From NCBI RefSeq assembly GCF_907164915.1, contig NC_061867.1:2193676-2257675 (forward strand): DNA of 64,000 nucleotides. The letters run 5' to 3'. Origin of the DNA: Impatiens glandulifera (taxonomy: Eukaryota; Streptophyta; Magnoliopsida; Ericales; Balsaminaceae). Position 1 is the stretch's first letter. Each line of letters starts with the position of its first letter. Below, piece after piece: positions 22,713 through 36,094 of this stretch. The position numbers and the translations under genes are program-made. The notes beneath the pieces are model-generated. The model was not told the DNA's origin. It was given only the letters and a program-made list of their open reading frames with translations, and searched no databases.

Positions 22713-23975
22713 GCAATATTTAAAAAATAAATAAAAATTTATTATTTGAAAAAATAAAAACAATTTTTTTAATTTTAAATATAAATACTTTTTTAACAAA
22801 TATTTTAAATAAATATTTTTAAACTATATATTATATTTAATATATATATATATATAAATAAAATAAAAAATAAATATTTATTTTTTCATACATTATTTCT
22901 CTTTTTTAATCTTTATGAGTTGTTTTTCAATTTTTTCTCTTCTTAAAAGTCTTTTCCTTTTAATATGTCTAATTTTCTTATGAAGTGTATTAGAATTTTA
23001 ATCAAGCTCAATCAATTAAACTGAATAAACTAGTTATTCTCATATTGGGATAATTTGAGTTTATCTATTTCAATGATTTAAATTGAATCATTTCAATAAT
23101 TGATTTTTTTTCTTCTAGTAGTTTAATAAATATATAATAATAATTATACATTTATACATAAAAATATTTATATATAATTTTAAAACATATTAATAATTTA
23201 AAAATATTATTTATAATAATTTAATAATAAAATTTTGAAAAGATAATTTATTAAATATTTTTATTTTATAACTAAAAATTAAAAAATCAAATTTTATTAA
23301 ATACTTTTTATGGTAACATTACAATTAAAATTAAAATTAAAGAGAGATGGATAGAATGAATAGTGAAATGACTTGATATTCTTAAAAATAACACACATCA
23401 TCATTTTATCTCTTTTTAATTTTATAATGTATATTTCACTTTTTAGTATTTAATAAAAAAAGTTCTTTAATTTTTATTAATAAAAAACTATTTAATAATT
23501 TCTTTCTTTTTAATTTTTTATTATTATAAATAACTTTTTTAATTATTAATATTAATTTTTTTATTCATATATATATATATATATATATAATTTTTAAATT
23601 TAATATATACAGTTGTTGTAGTTAATGAACATGTAATACATCCCTAAAGAAATAGACTTTAATTTTTAAATAGATACAAGAGAGAAATATAATTGAGAGT
23701 TGAAAAAGAGAAAATTGAATAATTTTTTTATAATTTTATATTTTATATCATTTATTTATTTATAATTTAATATATATTTATTAAATATAATATATATTTA
23801 AAAAAATATACACATATATTTTATTTATTTTATTTATTATTTTTTTTATAATTATCTATTTCAAAAATACATATATAAATTAATTAATTAATTATTAACT
23901 TTAAAATATATATAGATATTTAAAAATTAGTAATTGAGAAACATAATTAATAATTTTTATTTCACTTTTTTATAT

Positions 23976-24060
<85 letters not shown>
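22713..24060. other. AT-rich tract of array copy 2
   Basis: No gene is seen. It parallels 6278-8640 downstream of LINE copy 1. It ends in a long, slightly interrupted (AT)n run at about 23971-24060. Confidence 0.55.
23971..24060. repeat. (AT)n microsatellite
   Basis: About 90 bases of almost pure AT dinucleotides. Confidence 0.9.
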
Positions 24061-24731
24061 CCCAATTATCATTTGGGACTCCAACTTGAAACGATTTATA
24101 ATATAGGACTCGAATTATTAAACATATTTATCCATTTAAGACTTTTTACTATGGGTTTAATTAGTCCGTATAACGTAACATTCTTTTATTTTTATTTATA
24201 ATTAAGTAACATTTTTTATTTTTTTTATTTATTTCATACCTAGTCATAGTTTATTTTTATATTAAAAAGACACTTTCTCTCTTTCTCCAAAACATGTTGT
24301 TCTCCTTTTTTTCTCTCCATTTATTCCACCAATTTCTTCTTACATTTTCTTCTTTTCTTCTCCAAAAGTTACATGCATAAGGCAGGTCATAGTCCGACGT
24401 CGGAGATCCAAACCTATATATTCTCGGTCGATGGAATGTAAAAACACGGTATTTCAAAATTAGGGAAAATGATCCAAAAATGGATGAAATGGCCATTATT
24501 TTCGTTTTGGATGTGTTTTGGAAGGAAAAAAATGATAAAGAAGTATCAACGGTGAAACGGAAAAGTGAAACATAAGAAAGAATACTCATGAAATGAGAAG
24601 TTGAATCTAACGACCAAAGTTTAAGAAGAACAAAGTAACTCTTAAAAAATACCTAAAGGGAGTCAGATTCTTACCTTCATTGTTTCAAGATCTGAATACA
24701 AATACACTATCTTCAAGTCATTTATAGTAAC
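24061..24731. other. Copy-2-specific insert, left part
   Basis: This stretch (with the following WD40 fragment, to about 25570) has no counterpart in array copy 1. A minus-strand frame of 110 codons (24257-24589) shows no recognised domain. Minus-strand sequence next to the WD40 fragment may include its former intron or downstream DNA. Confidence 0.4.
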
Positions 24732-24962
<231 letters not shown>

Positions 24963-25570
24963 TCAAACACTTATTAAACACTTATTCGGCTTCACATCCA
25001 ATTTAGTAAAAGAGATGAAGGTGGTTCTTTGAATAAGTAGATGGAAGAAGAAATTGGGTCTAATGGAGAACAAACCAGAAGAAGAAAGATACACAGAGTA
25101 TGGGTTAATTTGATTCAAGCCCCCGGGGCTAGGGCAGCCCACTTTCCAGGGCAGCCCATTAAATAAAATAAATAAGAGATTTCTAGTATTTTATAATTAT
25201 AAAATGGTTTAGCCTAGTGGTTATGTTGAAAATTTAAGTGTATCCTTTAGTCATGAGTTCCAACTTACCAAATTTAAGTGTATCATTTTTTTAAGTGTAT
25301 CCATTAGTCAAAATTTACACTTTCTTAGGTTGGGGCAGCTCAAAAGTCGAGATCGGCTCTGTGTATGCATTCCACTCATGAAGTGACATAGAGTATGGGT
25401 TAATTTGATGTAGTGTATGTATTCCACTCATAAAGTGACACATATACACAAAAGTGAAGCATCACTTCTCTCATTTGTTGATTTTTTTTCTCTTTGTACA
25501 TGTGTCATTTTCTTAATGATGAATAAACTACCTGTCTAGGTAGCATTGAATTAACACAGAGTGTGTTTAA
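24963..25570. other. Insert with direct repeats and a GC-richer block
   Basis: 'gagtatgggttaatttgat' occurs at 25096-25114 and 25391-25409, and 'attccactcat' follows at two places, so a short tandem duplication is broken by an insert (about 25115-25362). The insert holds repeated 'gggcagc' words and a possible tRNA-type box A ('tagcctagtggtta', about 25210), which could be a SINE remnant. No coding region is seen. Confidence 0.4.
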
Positions 25571-26639
25571 TATAAAAATAAATTATGTCTAGGTTGCAAG
25601 TAAATAAAAATAAAATAGCGAAATAACAATTAAAATAAACGATAAACGGATAAATTTTTAAGTAAAAAACTTAAAATGGATAAATGAGTCTCAAATAGCT
25701 CGAAGTTCAAATCTTATAGCAATTGATTTGATACATATAATTATATATTTTATTATTTGATTTAATATTCTTATTATTACTATTCTCAAAAATATAATAT
25801 ATATTTATATATTTTATTATTTAATTTACTCTATATATTATTACTCTCAAAATATTTAAATAAATATATTAATTATATTCTAGTTTTAATTTAAAAAGGT
25901 TTATTAAAAACTAATATATAACACTATTATATTCTAGTTTTATTTTTATCTTTTAATAATTATATTCTAGTTTTAATCTTATAGCAATTGATTTGATACA
26001 TATAATTATATATTTTATTATTTGATTTAATTACTATTCTCAAAAATATAATATATATTTTAAAATATATATTTATATATTTTATTATTTAATTTATTAA
26101 CTCTATATATTATTACTCTCAAAATATTTAAATAAATATATTAATTAATAAAATATATAGATATATATATTTATTAATTAATAAATAATAAATAAATTAA
26201 TAATGAAAAAAAGGATTGAATAATTATTAATAGTAAGTAAAAAAAATATTAGAGGGAGATAATTATTACTTTTCATACACAATTGTGATCATATTTCAAT
26301 AGATGAGTTTGATTGTTTTTAAAATTAATTAATTAAATATATTTTTAACTATGTAATAACATTTTTTCAACTTTTAAAAATAGACCATTGTAATTATTTC
26401 AAACAAAATAGAGCAAATTAAAAATTAAAAAATGACAAAAAAAAACATAAAAAAATGACAACTAGCCAATAGAACATCTATTTCAATTATCAATAGTTTA
26501 AACATACATTAAAAAAATACACAATATTTATACATTTATATCCTTTGATCTAGTCTTAGTATATCTCCTAAATCCTTTGATTTAATCTTGAATATACTTT
26601 GGTATATTCGTAAATCTTTTGATTTAGTCTTGAATATAC
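25571..26639. other. AT-rich tract of array copy 2
   Basis: No gene is seen. It includes the duplication at 25710-26150 and the lead-in to module X. Confidence 0.5.
25710..26150. repeat. Direct duplication, offset about 265 bp
   Basis: The block starting 'aatcttatagcaattgattt' at 25710 recurs at about 25975. It is followed in both by the same AT-rich sequence ending in 'actctcaaaatatttaaata'. Confidence 0.8.
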
Positions 26640-27200
26640 TCAAGTATATTCATAAGAAAATGACAATTTCATGAAAAAAACTCATGAATGTGTCACATCT
26701 TAGACTAAACAGGAAAACTATCCTCAAAACCTTCTGTCCACGGTTGAGGTTGATGGGCTTCCTTCGTCAAAACCTCTCCAATCACCCAAATCAGCTAACC
26801 CGGAAAAGCATCGGCTGTTCTGGTACCGGCGACGGGCAACGGCGGAATCGACGGGAAGTTCTATATAAATCATCCTAGGCATAAATTTTACTATGAATCT
26901 TGACATGAATTCCATAGCAACTAATTAATTGGAAAATTTGAAGAGAAAGAAAACAACAGAAAACATGGGAAGAAGAACGGGTCGGGGAGAAAGAAAACTA
27001 CAGAAAACATGTGAAGAGAACGGGACGGGTCGGGTCGGGTCGCCGCCAAGGGAGAGAGAAAACATTATGAAGGTTTCAAAGGGCATCTCTCATTTTATAA
27101 ATGAATAATTAGGGCAACATCATCACTATAGTGGGCCTCTATCTCTAGCGTTTGGGCCTTGTCTTTATATAAATGATAAATAGGGCAACGTGTTTCTCAA
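26640..27200. repeat. Module X, copy 3
   Basis: Contains the same ordered blocks as the copies at 8876 and 17836 (about 26740-26880). It adds an internal near-duplication of 'gagaaagaaaact' and a short run of 'gggtc' units at about 27025-27043. No conserved frame is seen. Confidence 0.6.
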
Positions 27201-27963
27201 TACTTTTAAATTGTAAGATTTGTATGAGTTTAAAAATAATTTTATATTTAAAATTTTATAAAATATTTTTATTAATTTAAATAAATAAATTAATATAATT
27301 ATTTTTATAAATATATTATTTTTACCGTTTTATTTATTAATTAATTATATATATAATAAATCATTTTATTTTCATTGTAAAGTAAAATATAAAATTAATA
27401 AAACAATATTTCATAATAATAATTATTATTTGTTTTAATTTAAGAAGATAAAGATAGCATTTTGGATGTTTTTAATAGTGTATAATTTTTATCTTTTAAT
27501 AATTATATTCTAGTTTTAATTTAAAATGGTTTATTAAAAATTAATATATAACATAAAAATAATAAACAAATATAAAAATAATTATTAGTAAATAACATTA
27601 TAAAATTTATATTTATAAATTAATTGTATTAATTTAATTATTAAAATAAATAAAAATATTTTAAAAACTTTTTAAATATAAAATTATTTTTTAAATGTAA
27701 AATGATATAAAATCAAAAATATTAATAAAATTATAAAATCTTATTATCATAAAAATGGAAAAAGCAATAGATTTAACTATTTAAGATTTTTCTTTGTATT
27801 TTGAGCCTTATCTGATTTTAAAAGATAATTAGTGCAACATCTTAACCAATGTTTTTACTGTAAACTAGTAAAATTTAAATTTTATTGTAAGATTTAATTT
27901 AAAAAATATTAATTATATATTATTATTATTAGTAAAGATAATGAAACTAATAATTTATATTTA

Positions 27964-28025
<62 letters not shown>
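27964..28025. repeat. (TTA)n microsatellite
   Basis: About 20 uninterrupted ATT/TTA units. Confidence 0.92.
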
Positions 28026-28685
28026 TACGAGGAATGAAATAAGATAGGTAAGAATTTATATTTATTTAATTATAAACTTATGATGTCACCATAAATAAAA
28101 ACCTTTAATATTTTCAATCTTTTTTATTTTTTATTATTAAAAAAATAATATTTAATAATTTATTTCTCTTTAATCTTTAATTATTAAAATATTATAAATA
28201 ATATTTTTAAATTATTAATATATATATATATATATTATTATATATATAATTGTTTATAATTTCAAATGTATTATTAAATCATTTTGGTTATTATTCATTT
28301 TATTTAAAGTTAGAATATTATGAGACAAATTCTTAATTATCAATATATCTAATTTTACAATATTAATATTTAAGATAAATATAACTTAAATTATGAATTA
28401 TTAATATTTAACTTAAATAAAAAGAAAAAACACTTTAAAATAAGATAATAGTTAATCCAATATGATAATATAAGAGAATATATAACGTTTTAATTAATTG
28501 ATTGAGTTTATAATATATTTTATAATAAAATATAATATGAAAAAAAAACTTTGAAAGAGAGAAAAAAAAACAATTCATTGAGAGTTTAAATAATATATAT
28601 ATTATATAATTTTAAAAACTATATATTTATATATTTGATTTATTTATTTTCTCTATTATTATTCATTTTTAAAAAAATTATTAAC

Positions 28686-28741
<56 letters not shown>

Positions 28742-28871
28742 GTTAATAATATATATTTAATTTATTTATTTTCTCTATTATTATTCATTTTTAAAAAAAT
28801 TATTAACTTTTATATATCGAAATGAATAGCTTGCTCTTGTCCTTCCTTCTCTCTGCCATTGGGAATTGGGA

Positions 28872-28885
28872 ATTGTATATATATT

Positions 28886-28963
<78 letters not shown>

Positions 28964-28970
28964 TATATAA
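28872..28970. repeat. (TA)n microsatellite with phase breaks
   Basis: Nearly pure TA for about 100 bases with a few AA/TT phase changes, able to fold on itself. Confidence 0.85.
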
Positions 28971-29490
28971 TTGAGAAATTTTATATTTAATTTTTTATTC
29001 TCTTAAATATATTTATCAAATATAATATATATTATAAAATATATATATTTTGTTATTTAATTTAGTATTGTCCCTATTATTATTCTAATTTTTTTATAAA
29101 TAAATAAGTTAAATAACAAAATATATAAATATATCTATATAAATGATAAACTCAATAAAGTTCATACAATTCAAAACCTATGTTATTTCATTTTTTTCAT
29201 ATCTAGTTATTTAACAATATTGTTCAGAGATCGTTTTGTATGATAACTAATCGTTTGATATTTCAGGAAACCATCTCTTTGAGCACTAAATTTGAACAAA
29301 TCGTCTCTATTGAACGTAAAAGGTACTTATTGTTGGTGGAAATATTTTTTTTGAGAAAATGCACATTTCGATGAGATTTTAGGACATTTCGACGTCCATA
29401 AAATGCAATTTCATGAGAAATGTCCCAAAATTTTAAATTTTAGATCCCGAAATTACACGTTTCGGGAAAAAAATATCCCAAATATCTATT

Positions 29491-30935
29491 TTGGGACATT
29501 TCGAGTATAGTGACATTCTAAATTTTGTTTTTCTGGAAGTTTTTTTTACTTTTAGTTACACTTTTTTTCATAGTGAAAGTCCTAATGTTGGAATGATACT
29601 TTCCTTCGAAGAACAATTTTTTGATTTTTACACATCATATGCCCACTTAACTAGATTTGGCATTGCCAAGTTAGGGAGCAAAAATGTAGGTGGTAAGAGG
29701 AAATACTTTGGTTGTGCCAAGAGATGTATGAAAGAATCGAGGGCCAAAAATAAGTTTTATCAACCTAGACCAATAATTTAGACAGATTGTAAAACTAAGA
29801 TTAATGTTGTTGTTCGGAATGAAGGGGAATATGTAATAACAAGTATTTGTCTTGAGCACAATCATACATTAAACCCTAAGAGTATACTCCATATTAGATC
29901 TTACGAAGTAATAGACGAAAATTCAAAGAGGAGATTGAATACAAACAATGAAGCTGATATAATTGTGGCCAAAACATTTCAATCCCTTGTAGTGAAAACT
30001 GGAGGGTATGAAAACATGTTTGTCGATAAGAGAACATGTAGAAATTAGGTTACAAAAACACAAAGGTTGAGGTTATGGAGTAGGGATGTTGAAGTACTCA
30101 ATAATTATTTTTTAAGAATGCAAATTAGGAACTCAAACTCTTATACCTTATTGATTTGGACGAGGAATCCCGAATTAGAAACATGTTTTTGGGCAAATGG
30201 AAGGTGTAGGGCTCTTTATGGATTTTCACAATGTTATCTCTTTTCATACAACATATTTGACAAATTGCTATGATATGTCTTTTGCTTCGTTTTTCAGGAT
30301 TAATCATCATGGTCAATCTATTTTACTTGGATGTGGCTTATTGTTAAGTGAAAATTCACATTCTTTCACTTTGTTGTTTAGAACTTGGTTGGAATGTATG
30401 GATGATCGACCTCTAAATGCCATAATCACAAACCAATGTCGATCCATGGCGATTGCAATTGAGAAGGTATTTCCTAAATATTATCATTGTTTTTGTTCGT
30501 TGCATATAATGAAGAAACTTTCTACAAAACTTGGAAATCATACTAAATACGATCTAATAAAGAAGAAGCTGAAAAACATAGTATACAACTCTATAACTAT
30601 TCAACAATGCGAAAATAATTTGATTAGAATAATAGAAGATTATCAACTGGAATATATATAATGACTAGAATTCTTTATTTTTGGAAAAATTTAAATGAAT
30701 ACATATTTATGTGAAAGAAAAATTTTGGGTAGGAATGTTCACATCTCAACGGAGTGAAAGTATGAACGTCTTTTTTTATGACTACGTGCAGTCTAGATCA
30801 TCCCTCAAACAATTAATCGAGCAATATGATAGGGCTCTGTTGAGAAATATAAAGTGAGAAAAGAAATTAGATTTTCAATCGTTTAATTTTTTTGATACCA
30901 ATTATAAAGTGATTTTGGTTCAATTGGTTCCGTTA
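29491..30935 (+). pseudogene. FAR1/FHY3-related MULE transposase, broken
   Basis: A FAR1-type zinc-binding DNA-binding region is visible from about 29575 (VGMILSFEEQFFDFYTSYAH, then the Cys residues of YFGCAKRC, and ITSICLEHNHTLNP at about 29837). It is followed by RDVEVLNNYFLRMQIRNSN (about 30079). The frame then shifts to the MULE-type catalytic core: FHTTYLTNCYDMSFASF, INHHGQSILLGCGLL, LFRTWLECM, AIITNQCRSMAIAIEKVF and HCFCSLHIMKKLSTKLGNH. Two positions that are Asp in active members (FDTTY and ITDQ) read FHTTY and ITNQ, and several stops and shifts interrupt the gene. FAR1-type proteins are domesticated in plants as light-signalling regulators, but this copy is a decayed transposase. No terminal repeats were identified with confidence. 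Confidence 0.85.
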
Positions 30936-32134
30936 ACCACCTGCTTTTATTATGTTTTTTTTGTTTGTTAATTAGGTCTCCACGTATTCTCCATTAATAA
31001 ATAAATTAGCCATTACATTGACATCCCATGCCATCCCATTAATTTTTATTATTAATATTCACATATATGTATTTATAAAAATATATATATAGTAAGAATA
31101 TAAACTTCTATTTATATTAAAAATGGTAGAATATATCATTACTATTAAAAATTTAGTCAATTTTATGCTGAATTTTTATTAAAATAATTATAAATGAAAT
31201 GTTATGATTATAAAAAAAAATGTCAAATTGTCACTTTTTGTTGGGATTAATAAAATTTTGGACCTATTTTTTCAAGTCTCACAATTTAAAGTTATTATTG
31301 TTAAAATTATATAAAATAATGTTTTGTTTTAAAAATTTTAAACATCGTTAATTTATTTTACTTGTCATTTATAAATAAATTAATTAATTAAAAATTGATA
31401 TTACTTATTTAATTACCAAATTTCAATTAATTTAGAATTTTGACTAACAATTTTTTAAATGGTAATTAAATCAGTAATATAAATATTTTATTTATTTATT
31501 TATTTATAAATGTCATGTAAATAATAAGTTAACGGAGTTTAAAATTATTAAATATTTTTGTATATAATTAATATTAATGAACCCCTAATTGTGAAATTCG
31601 AAATAAATATATCTGAAATTTGAATTGACCCGAATAAGAAGTCTATCTATAAAATTTATGTTTAATTTTTATTAAAAATATCTTAAATTAAAAATTATAA
31701 TTTATAACTAAAAAGGAAAATTTAACTCCATTTTTTACAAAATCATTTTAAATTGAGAGAGAGGCGTTGATTATTAAATATTTCATTTTTTTATTATAAA
31801 CATCTTAAATTAAAATAGGATCATAATTATTAATGTATAAAATTATACTTTATTAAAAACATCATAAATTAAAGTGGATTCTTACCTTCTTAAACTAAAA
31901 CAAATAATAATTATTATTATGAAATATTAAGTTATTGTTTTATAATAAAATAATAATAATGTATTATATATCTTGATCATCATCATATGGATAGCATGAG
32001 TCTGGTCCTCCCATCCTTACGTGAGCACAATCTTTTGTAAAATCTCCCCTTAGTACGAGAGCAACGACACATTTATAATTTATTTGTTTATTTATTTATA
32101 ATTTAATGTATCTGTTTCTTTTTGTTTCTATAAA

Positions 32135-32207
<73 letters not shown>

Positions 32208-32212
32208 TTATG
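30936..32212. other. Non-coding tract of array copy 2
   Basis: No gene is seen. 30973-31200 matches 14234-14450 and 40556-40750. 31980-32040 ('gatagcatgagtctggtcct') matches 41380-41430. It ends in a long (TA)n run. Confidence 0.6.
32139..32201. repeat. (TA)n microsatellite
   Basis: About 62 bases of uninterrupted TA. Confidence 0.92.
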
Positions 32213-32215
32213 TTA

Positions 32216-32789
32216 GAGCATCTTTATCCATGATCTAATTTTTTTATTATGATCATGAAAAGAGTTCTATAACCAAGATTTTGATCATTGTGTTTATTCA
32301 TGACTAATAAAATCTTAATTATGAATTAAATAATATTATTTTTATTTTTAAATTAAAAAAATAATAAATAATTTTTAAATATAATAATATTATTTAATTT
32401 CTAATTTTTAAATATAATAATATTTAATTTTTAAACAAAAGAGAATAATTAGTAAAAATGGAGAAAATTGTGATTTTTTTTGTGCTCCGAAATATAGCAA
32501 GGGTGGTCTCTATTTATAGATCTCGAAAAATTATGAATTTTGATATATATATATATATATATATATTAAAAATTATAAATAATATTAATATCGGGTTTTA
32601 AAAATAAGAGATAAAGAAAATTTGGACAATCAATCAGATGCTGATAAATTGCAGCATTTGATTGAATGACTTTGGTTGTGATTTTTATCATAATTTGACA
32701 AAAAACCAAGACCCAATGATATAATTTTGGTTTTGGATCAACCATAACCAGCATCATGACCCATTTTTAGGTCATGAATAAGGATGGTC
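32216..32789. mobile_element. Tourist-like (PIF/Harbinger) MITE, 574 bp
   Basis: The left end GAGCATCTTTATCCATGA and the inverted right end GACCATCCTTATTCATGA match at 15 of 18 positions. The target duplication is TTA (32213-32215 and 32790-32792). The corresponding place in array copy 3 ('taccttagagtcatcaaat', about 41533) lacks the insertion. There is no coding capacity. Confidence 0.88.
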
Positions 32790-32792
32790 TTA

Positions 32793-34969
32793 GTCATAAA
32801 ATCTTCATGTCAGGATAAAAATAAATATGAAAGCAACCCCACCCTCCGACATGGCCCTAATTCAAAAATAAATGTTGAATTTATAAATATATATTTTTTA
32901 AAACAGTATATTATTTAATCGGAATAATTAAGATTTAAAAAAATATATATATTAAACAAGAAATTTAGTTTCATGTAGTTAAATGTAATGAAGACATAAT
33001 ATTTACACTTTATTACTATTTGGTTTTTTTAGATTAAATTTAACCGTAATCAACTTTTAATTATATTTTTATATTTAAATTTAAAAAATATTAAGATTTT
33101 AATAATTTAAGATATCCCATTATCAAACAATCTCCAAATATTTGTTACAGTAATTTGATATAGATGGTGGTGTGAATTTTACAGTAATCTAATAAGGATT
33201 GTGTGAATTAATTTAATAAAGATTATGTGAATTTCACAGTCATCTGATAAGGATTATGTGAAATTTACAGTAATCTAACTAATAAGGATTATGTGAATTC
33301 ACATATTTTGAAACATTGCCTTTTAAAAACTTGGTCATGTTTTTTAAAATAGAAACATAAATTTGTGTAGAATTTTTTAACTAAATTATTTTTTAATTAG
33401 TTTTAAAAAAAATCATTATGTTCATTACCAATTAACTGCATGTTCAGCGTCTTTTTCAGTTACAAATTTTAGTTTTTTTCATGTTCAACGTTATTAAACT
33501 ACATATATATAGAGCCAATAAAACTAAATGTTCAGCACCGATGAACGGTATATTTAGCGCCAATGAATGCATTAAAGTTCTTAGTTTTTTTAAAAAAAAT
33601 TATTTTTATGTTGAGAGCTAATGAATTGCATATTCACGATTTTTTAAACTAAAAACTTTAATTATTTTAAAAAAAATCATTTCATCGCTGCTGAACTGCA
33701 TATTCACTACCAAAAACTTTAAAATTCAACCAAAGTTCAGAGAAAAAGTAAAAAAACAACCAATCAATATTGTTTGAATAGAATGAGCAGACTGCCCAGT
33801 CAAACAAATATAGATATTTTTTTTTATTGTTGTCATATGTTTAATTTAAAAAATAATTTTTTCTTCTTTTTTTAGATTTGAAACTCATTACAAAATAAAA
33901 TTTTACATTCAATCTCCAACCAAAAACCAAAACTAGAACACTTTATATTTAAAATTACAACAAATTTAATAAAATATGAATTGCCCTAGCCTAGGGGCTT
34001 AACCTATGAGACACGCCCTAAAATCAATTATGAGTTAAATCGAATATTCATAAATAAACAACTTTGTTTCACGTTTCATACAAATAAATAGAACCTGATC
34101 TAGACATAATTATAAATAAAACACTATTTGATTAGCCAGATTATGACAAAAATTAAAAAAAAAATAAGAAAATAAGACCATAAGAAAAAAAATATCATAT
34201 AAAACATAAGTAACAGTGAATTATAGAGGAAAAAATCAATTAATTTATGGACCTGTCAATTAGTTTCCAATGTTGAACACAATTGTTAATATTGAAAAAA
34301 AAAATTGAGTAAAATATCTATATTACTAACACAATTGTTAATATTGTAATAATTTCAAACACAAGAAAGCAAACTAAAAGATTTTAACAAAATTTAGGCT
34401 TTGTTTATTGAATTTTAACTAAATTTGAAGTACTTAATTATTTAAATATATAATAAAAAATTGAATTAACCAAATAAAAACATTTAAATTTTTAATTATT
34501 TAATATTGAATTAGTTTAATAATATATAAATTAATGTCTGAAAAAAAATATTTAAATTGTTATACCTTATATATTAATTAAATTAGTTAATAAACTCAAT
34601 ATATTGAATTATATAATTTGATATATTAATATTAAATAAAATAATAAAAATAAATACTAATATTTTTTAATTTATATATTAAATTATTAATTTATAATTT
34701 CTTATAAATAAATCAGAGAGTTACTATGTATATATTTATAATTTTTATTCTTTTTTTATATTTAGTTTAGATTTGATTTTTTTTAGAGTATGTTCAAAAT
34801 TAATCTCATAATATTAAAAATCAAATTTGAGTAAATATCTCTGTTTGAGTATTTTTTTTTTTATCGATGTGTTATTTAGATAAAATTGTCAATTTTAATT
34901 ATGCATATATTGAAAATTTAATACAACCCAACTCCAAATAATAGAATAAAAAACGCTAACAAAACTTAA
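32793..34969. other. Non-coding tract of array copy 2, distal part
   Basis: No gene is seen. 32795-32900 matches 14500-14600 and 41540-41640. 33150-33300 is the 33-bp minisatellite also seen at 15098. 33520-33570 gives the empty site for the mitochondrial insertion of copy 1. Confidence 0.6.
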
Positions 34970-35160
34970 ACTTTAAAAATGACACAAATGTTGCAGTGAG
35001 TTCTATATAGTCCATCATATAAACATAAACATAAACTTTGTTATGAATCTTAACATGAAATCGGATGCAACTGATTCATTGAAAAATTTTGAGAGATCAA
35101 AAACTACGTAAGGGAACATGGGAAGGAGACGGTCGCCGCCAAGGGGAAAAAATGATAATT
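34970..35160. repeat. Module X, copy 4 (partial)
   Basis: Only the second half of the module is present: 'gttctatatagtccatc', 'aactttgttatgaatcttaa', 'gaacatgggaag' and 'cggtcgccgccaagg'. A trace of the first half appears after it at about 35195-35250. Confidence 0.6.
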
Positions 35161-36094
35161 AAGAAAAAGGTAATTAAAAATGATTTATACATTTCTATCC
35201 TTTGATTTAATCTTGAACTGTCACGTCTTAGATGGAGCATGAAAACCATAATCTCAACCATTAGTACTGAGAATCTCGCGCTAGCACGATGGGCTATCTC
35301 TTATCAAAAACATAAGGCTGTAGACCAAGTGGAAATTAGCTGCTTTAACTGGAGGAAAGAGGAGGCAACACCTTTGAGTTATACAACAAAAGATGTGGGA
35401 GATTGTGCTTAGATAAGCACATATTTATATTCAATATTAGGGTTTTCGTTCTCAATATGCTTAAACCTAATTCGACCCAACTCTAAGCGCATGGGCCTTT
35501 CCGGCCCAACCTTTGGGTACGTGTTCTATTAAAAATATATTTTTCCTTTTCTGTTTGGTTAAACCATATATGTAATGTTTTACTATCTATAAATCTCAAC
35601 TCATTTAAATTGAGAAAAGTTGCTTATTACTAACATACCCTAAGAAGATGTAACGGTAATAGATGTGTTTAAAATGTGTAAGCCACTTTTTATGCGTAAT
35701 CCATTTAGATCAAGTCTTTGGCCTAATAAGAGTTTTCTCTAAATATTTTCAATAAAAAAAAGGAATAGAGAATAATATAAAACTAGCATGAATTTTTGTG
35801 CATTTGCACCAGTAAAAATATAAACAAAATATTGTTTATCTATAAATATTTTAGATAAAATTAATATTATTCAAATTTAATTAAAATAAAATTAGTTTTA
35901 ATTTATAAAAATTAAGTTAATTCAAAATTTAACGTTAACATGTATTTTAAAATTCATTAAATATCTAAAATAAATAAACAAAAAATTAAGAGTTTTTTTT
36001 TGGAAAAAAAAAATTAAGAGTTTGAAAAATACTTAAAATAAATGTAGATTTCTACTTATTAAGAATTAAGTTAATTACACAATTTCTCTAGTTA
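35161..36094. other. Spacer with a possible receptor-kinase fragment
   Basis: One plus frame at about 35256-35412 reads ENLALARWAISYQKHKAVDQ and stops at TAG 35410. This loosely resembles the segment after the activation region of CrRLK1L-type receptor kinases, but is too short to be sure. The rest is AT-rich, with no gene seen. Confidence 0.3.

Larger units (their letters stand above)
27201..29490. other. AT-rich tract of array copy 2 with many microsatellites
   Basis: No gene is seen. A (TTA)n run lies at 27964-28025, and (TA)n runs at 28689-28737 and 28872-28970. Around the first TA run a block of about 45 bp ('ttattttctctattattatt' and following) is present twice (about 28645 and 28768). 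Confidence 0.6.

Noticed and set aside
24257..24589. 110-codon minus-strand frame as a gene
   Set aside because: No domain, no homologous copy and no splice context were found; it lies in a copy-specific insert and could be chance.
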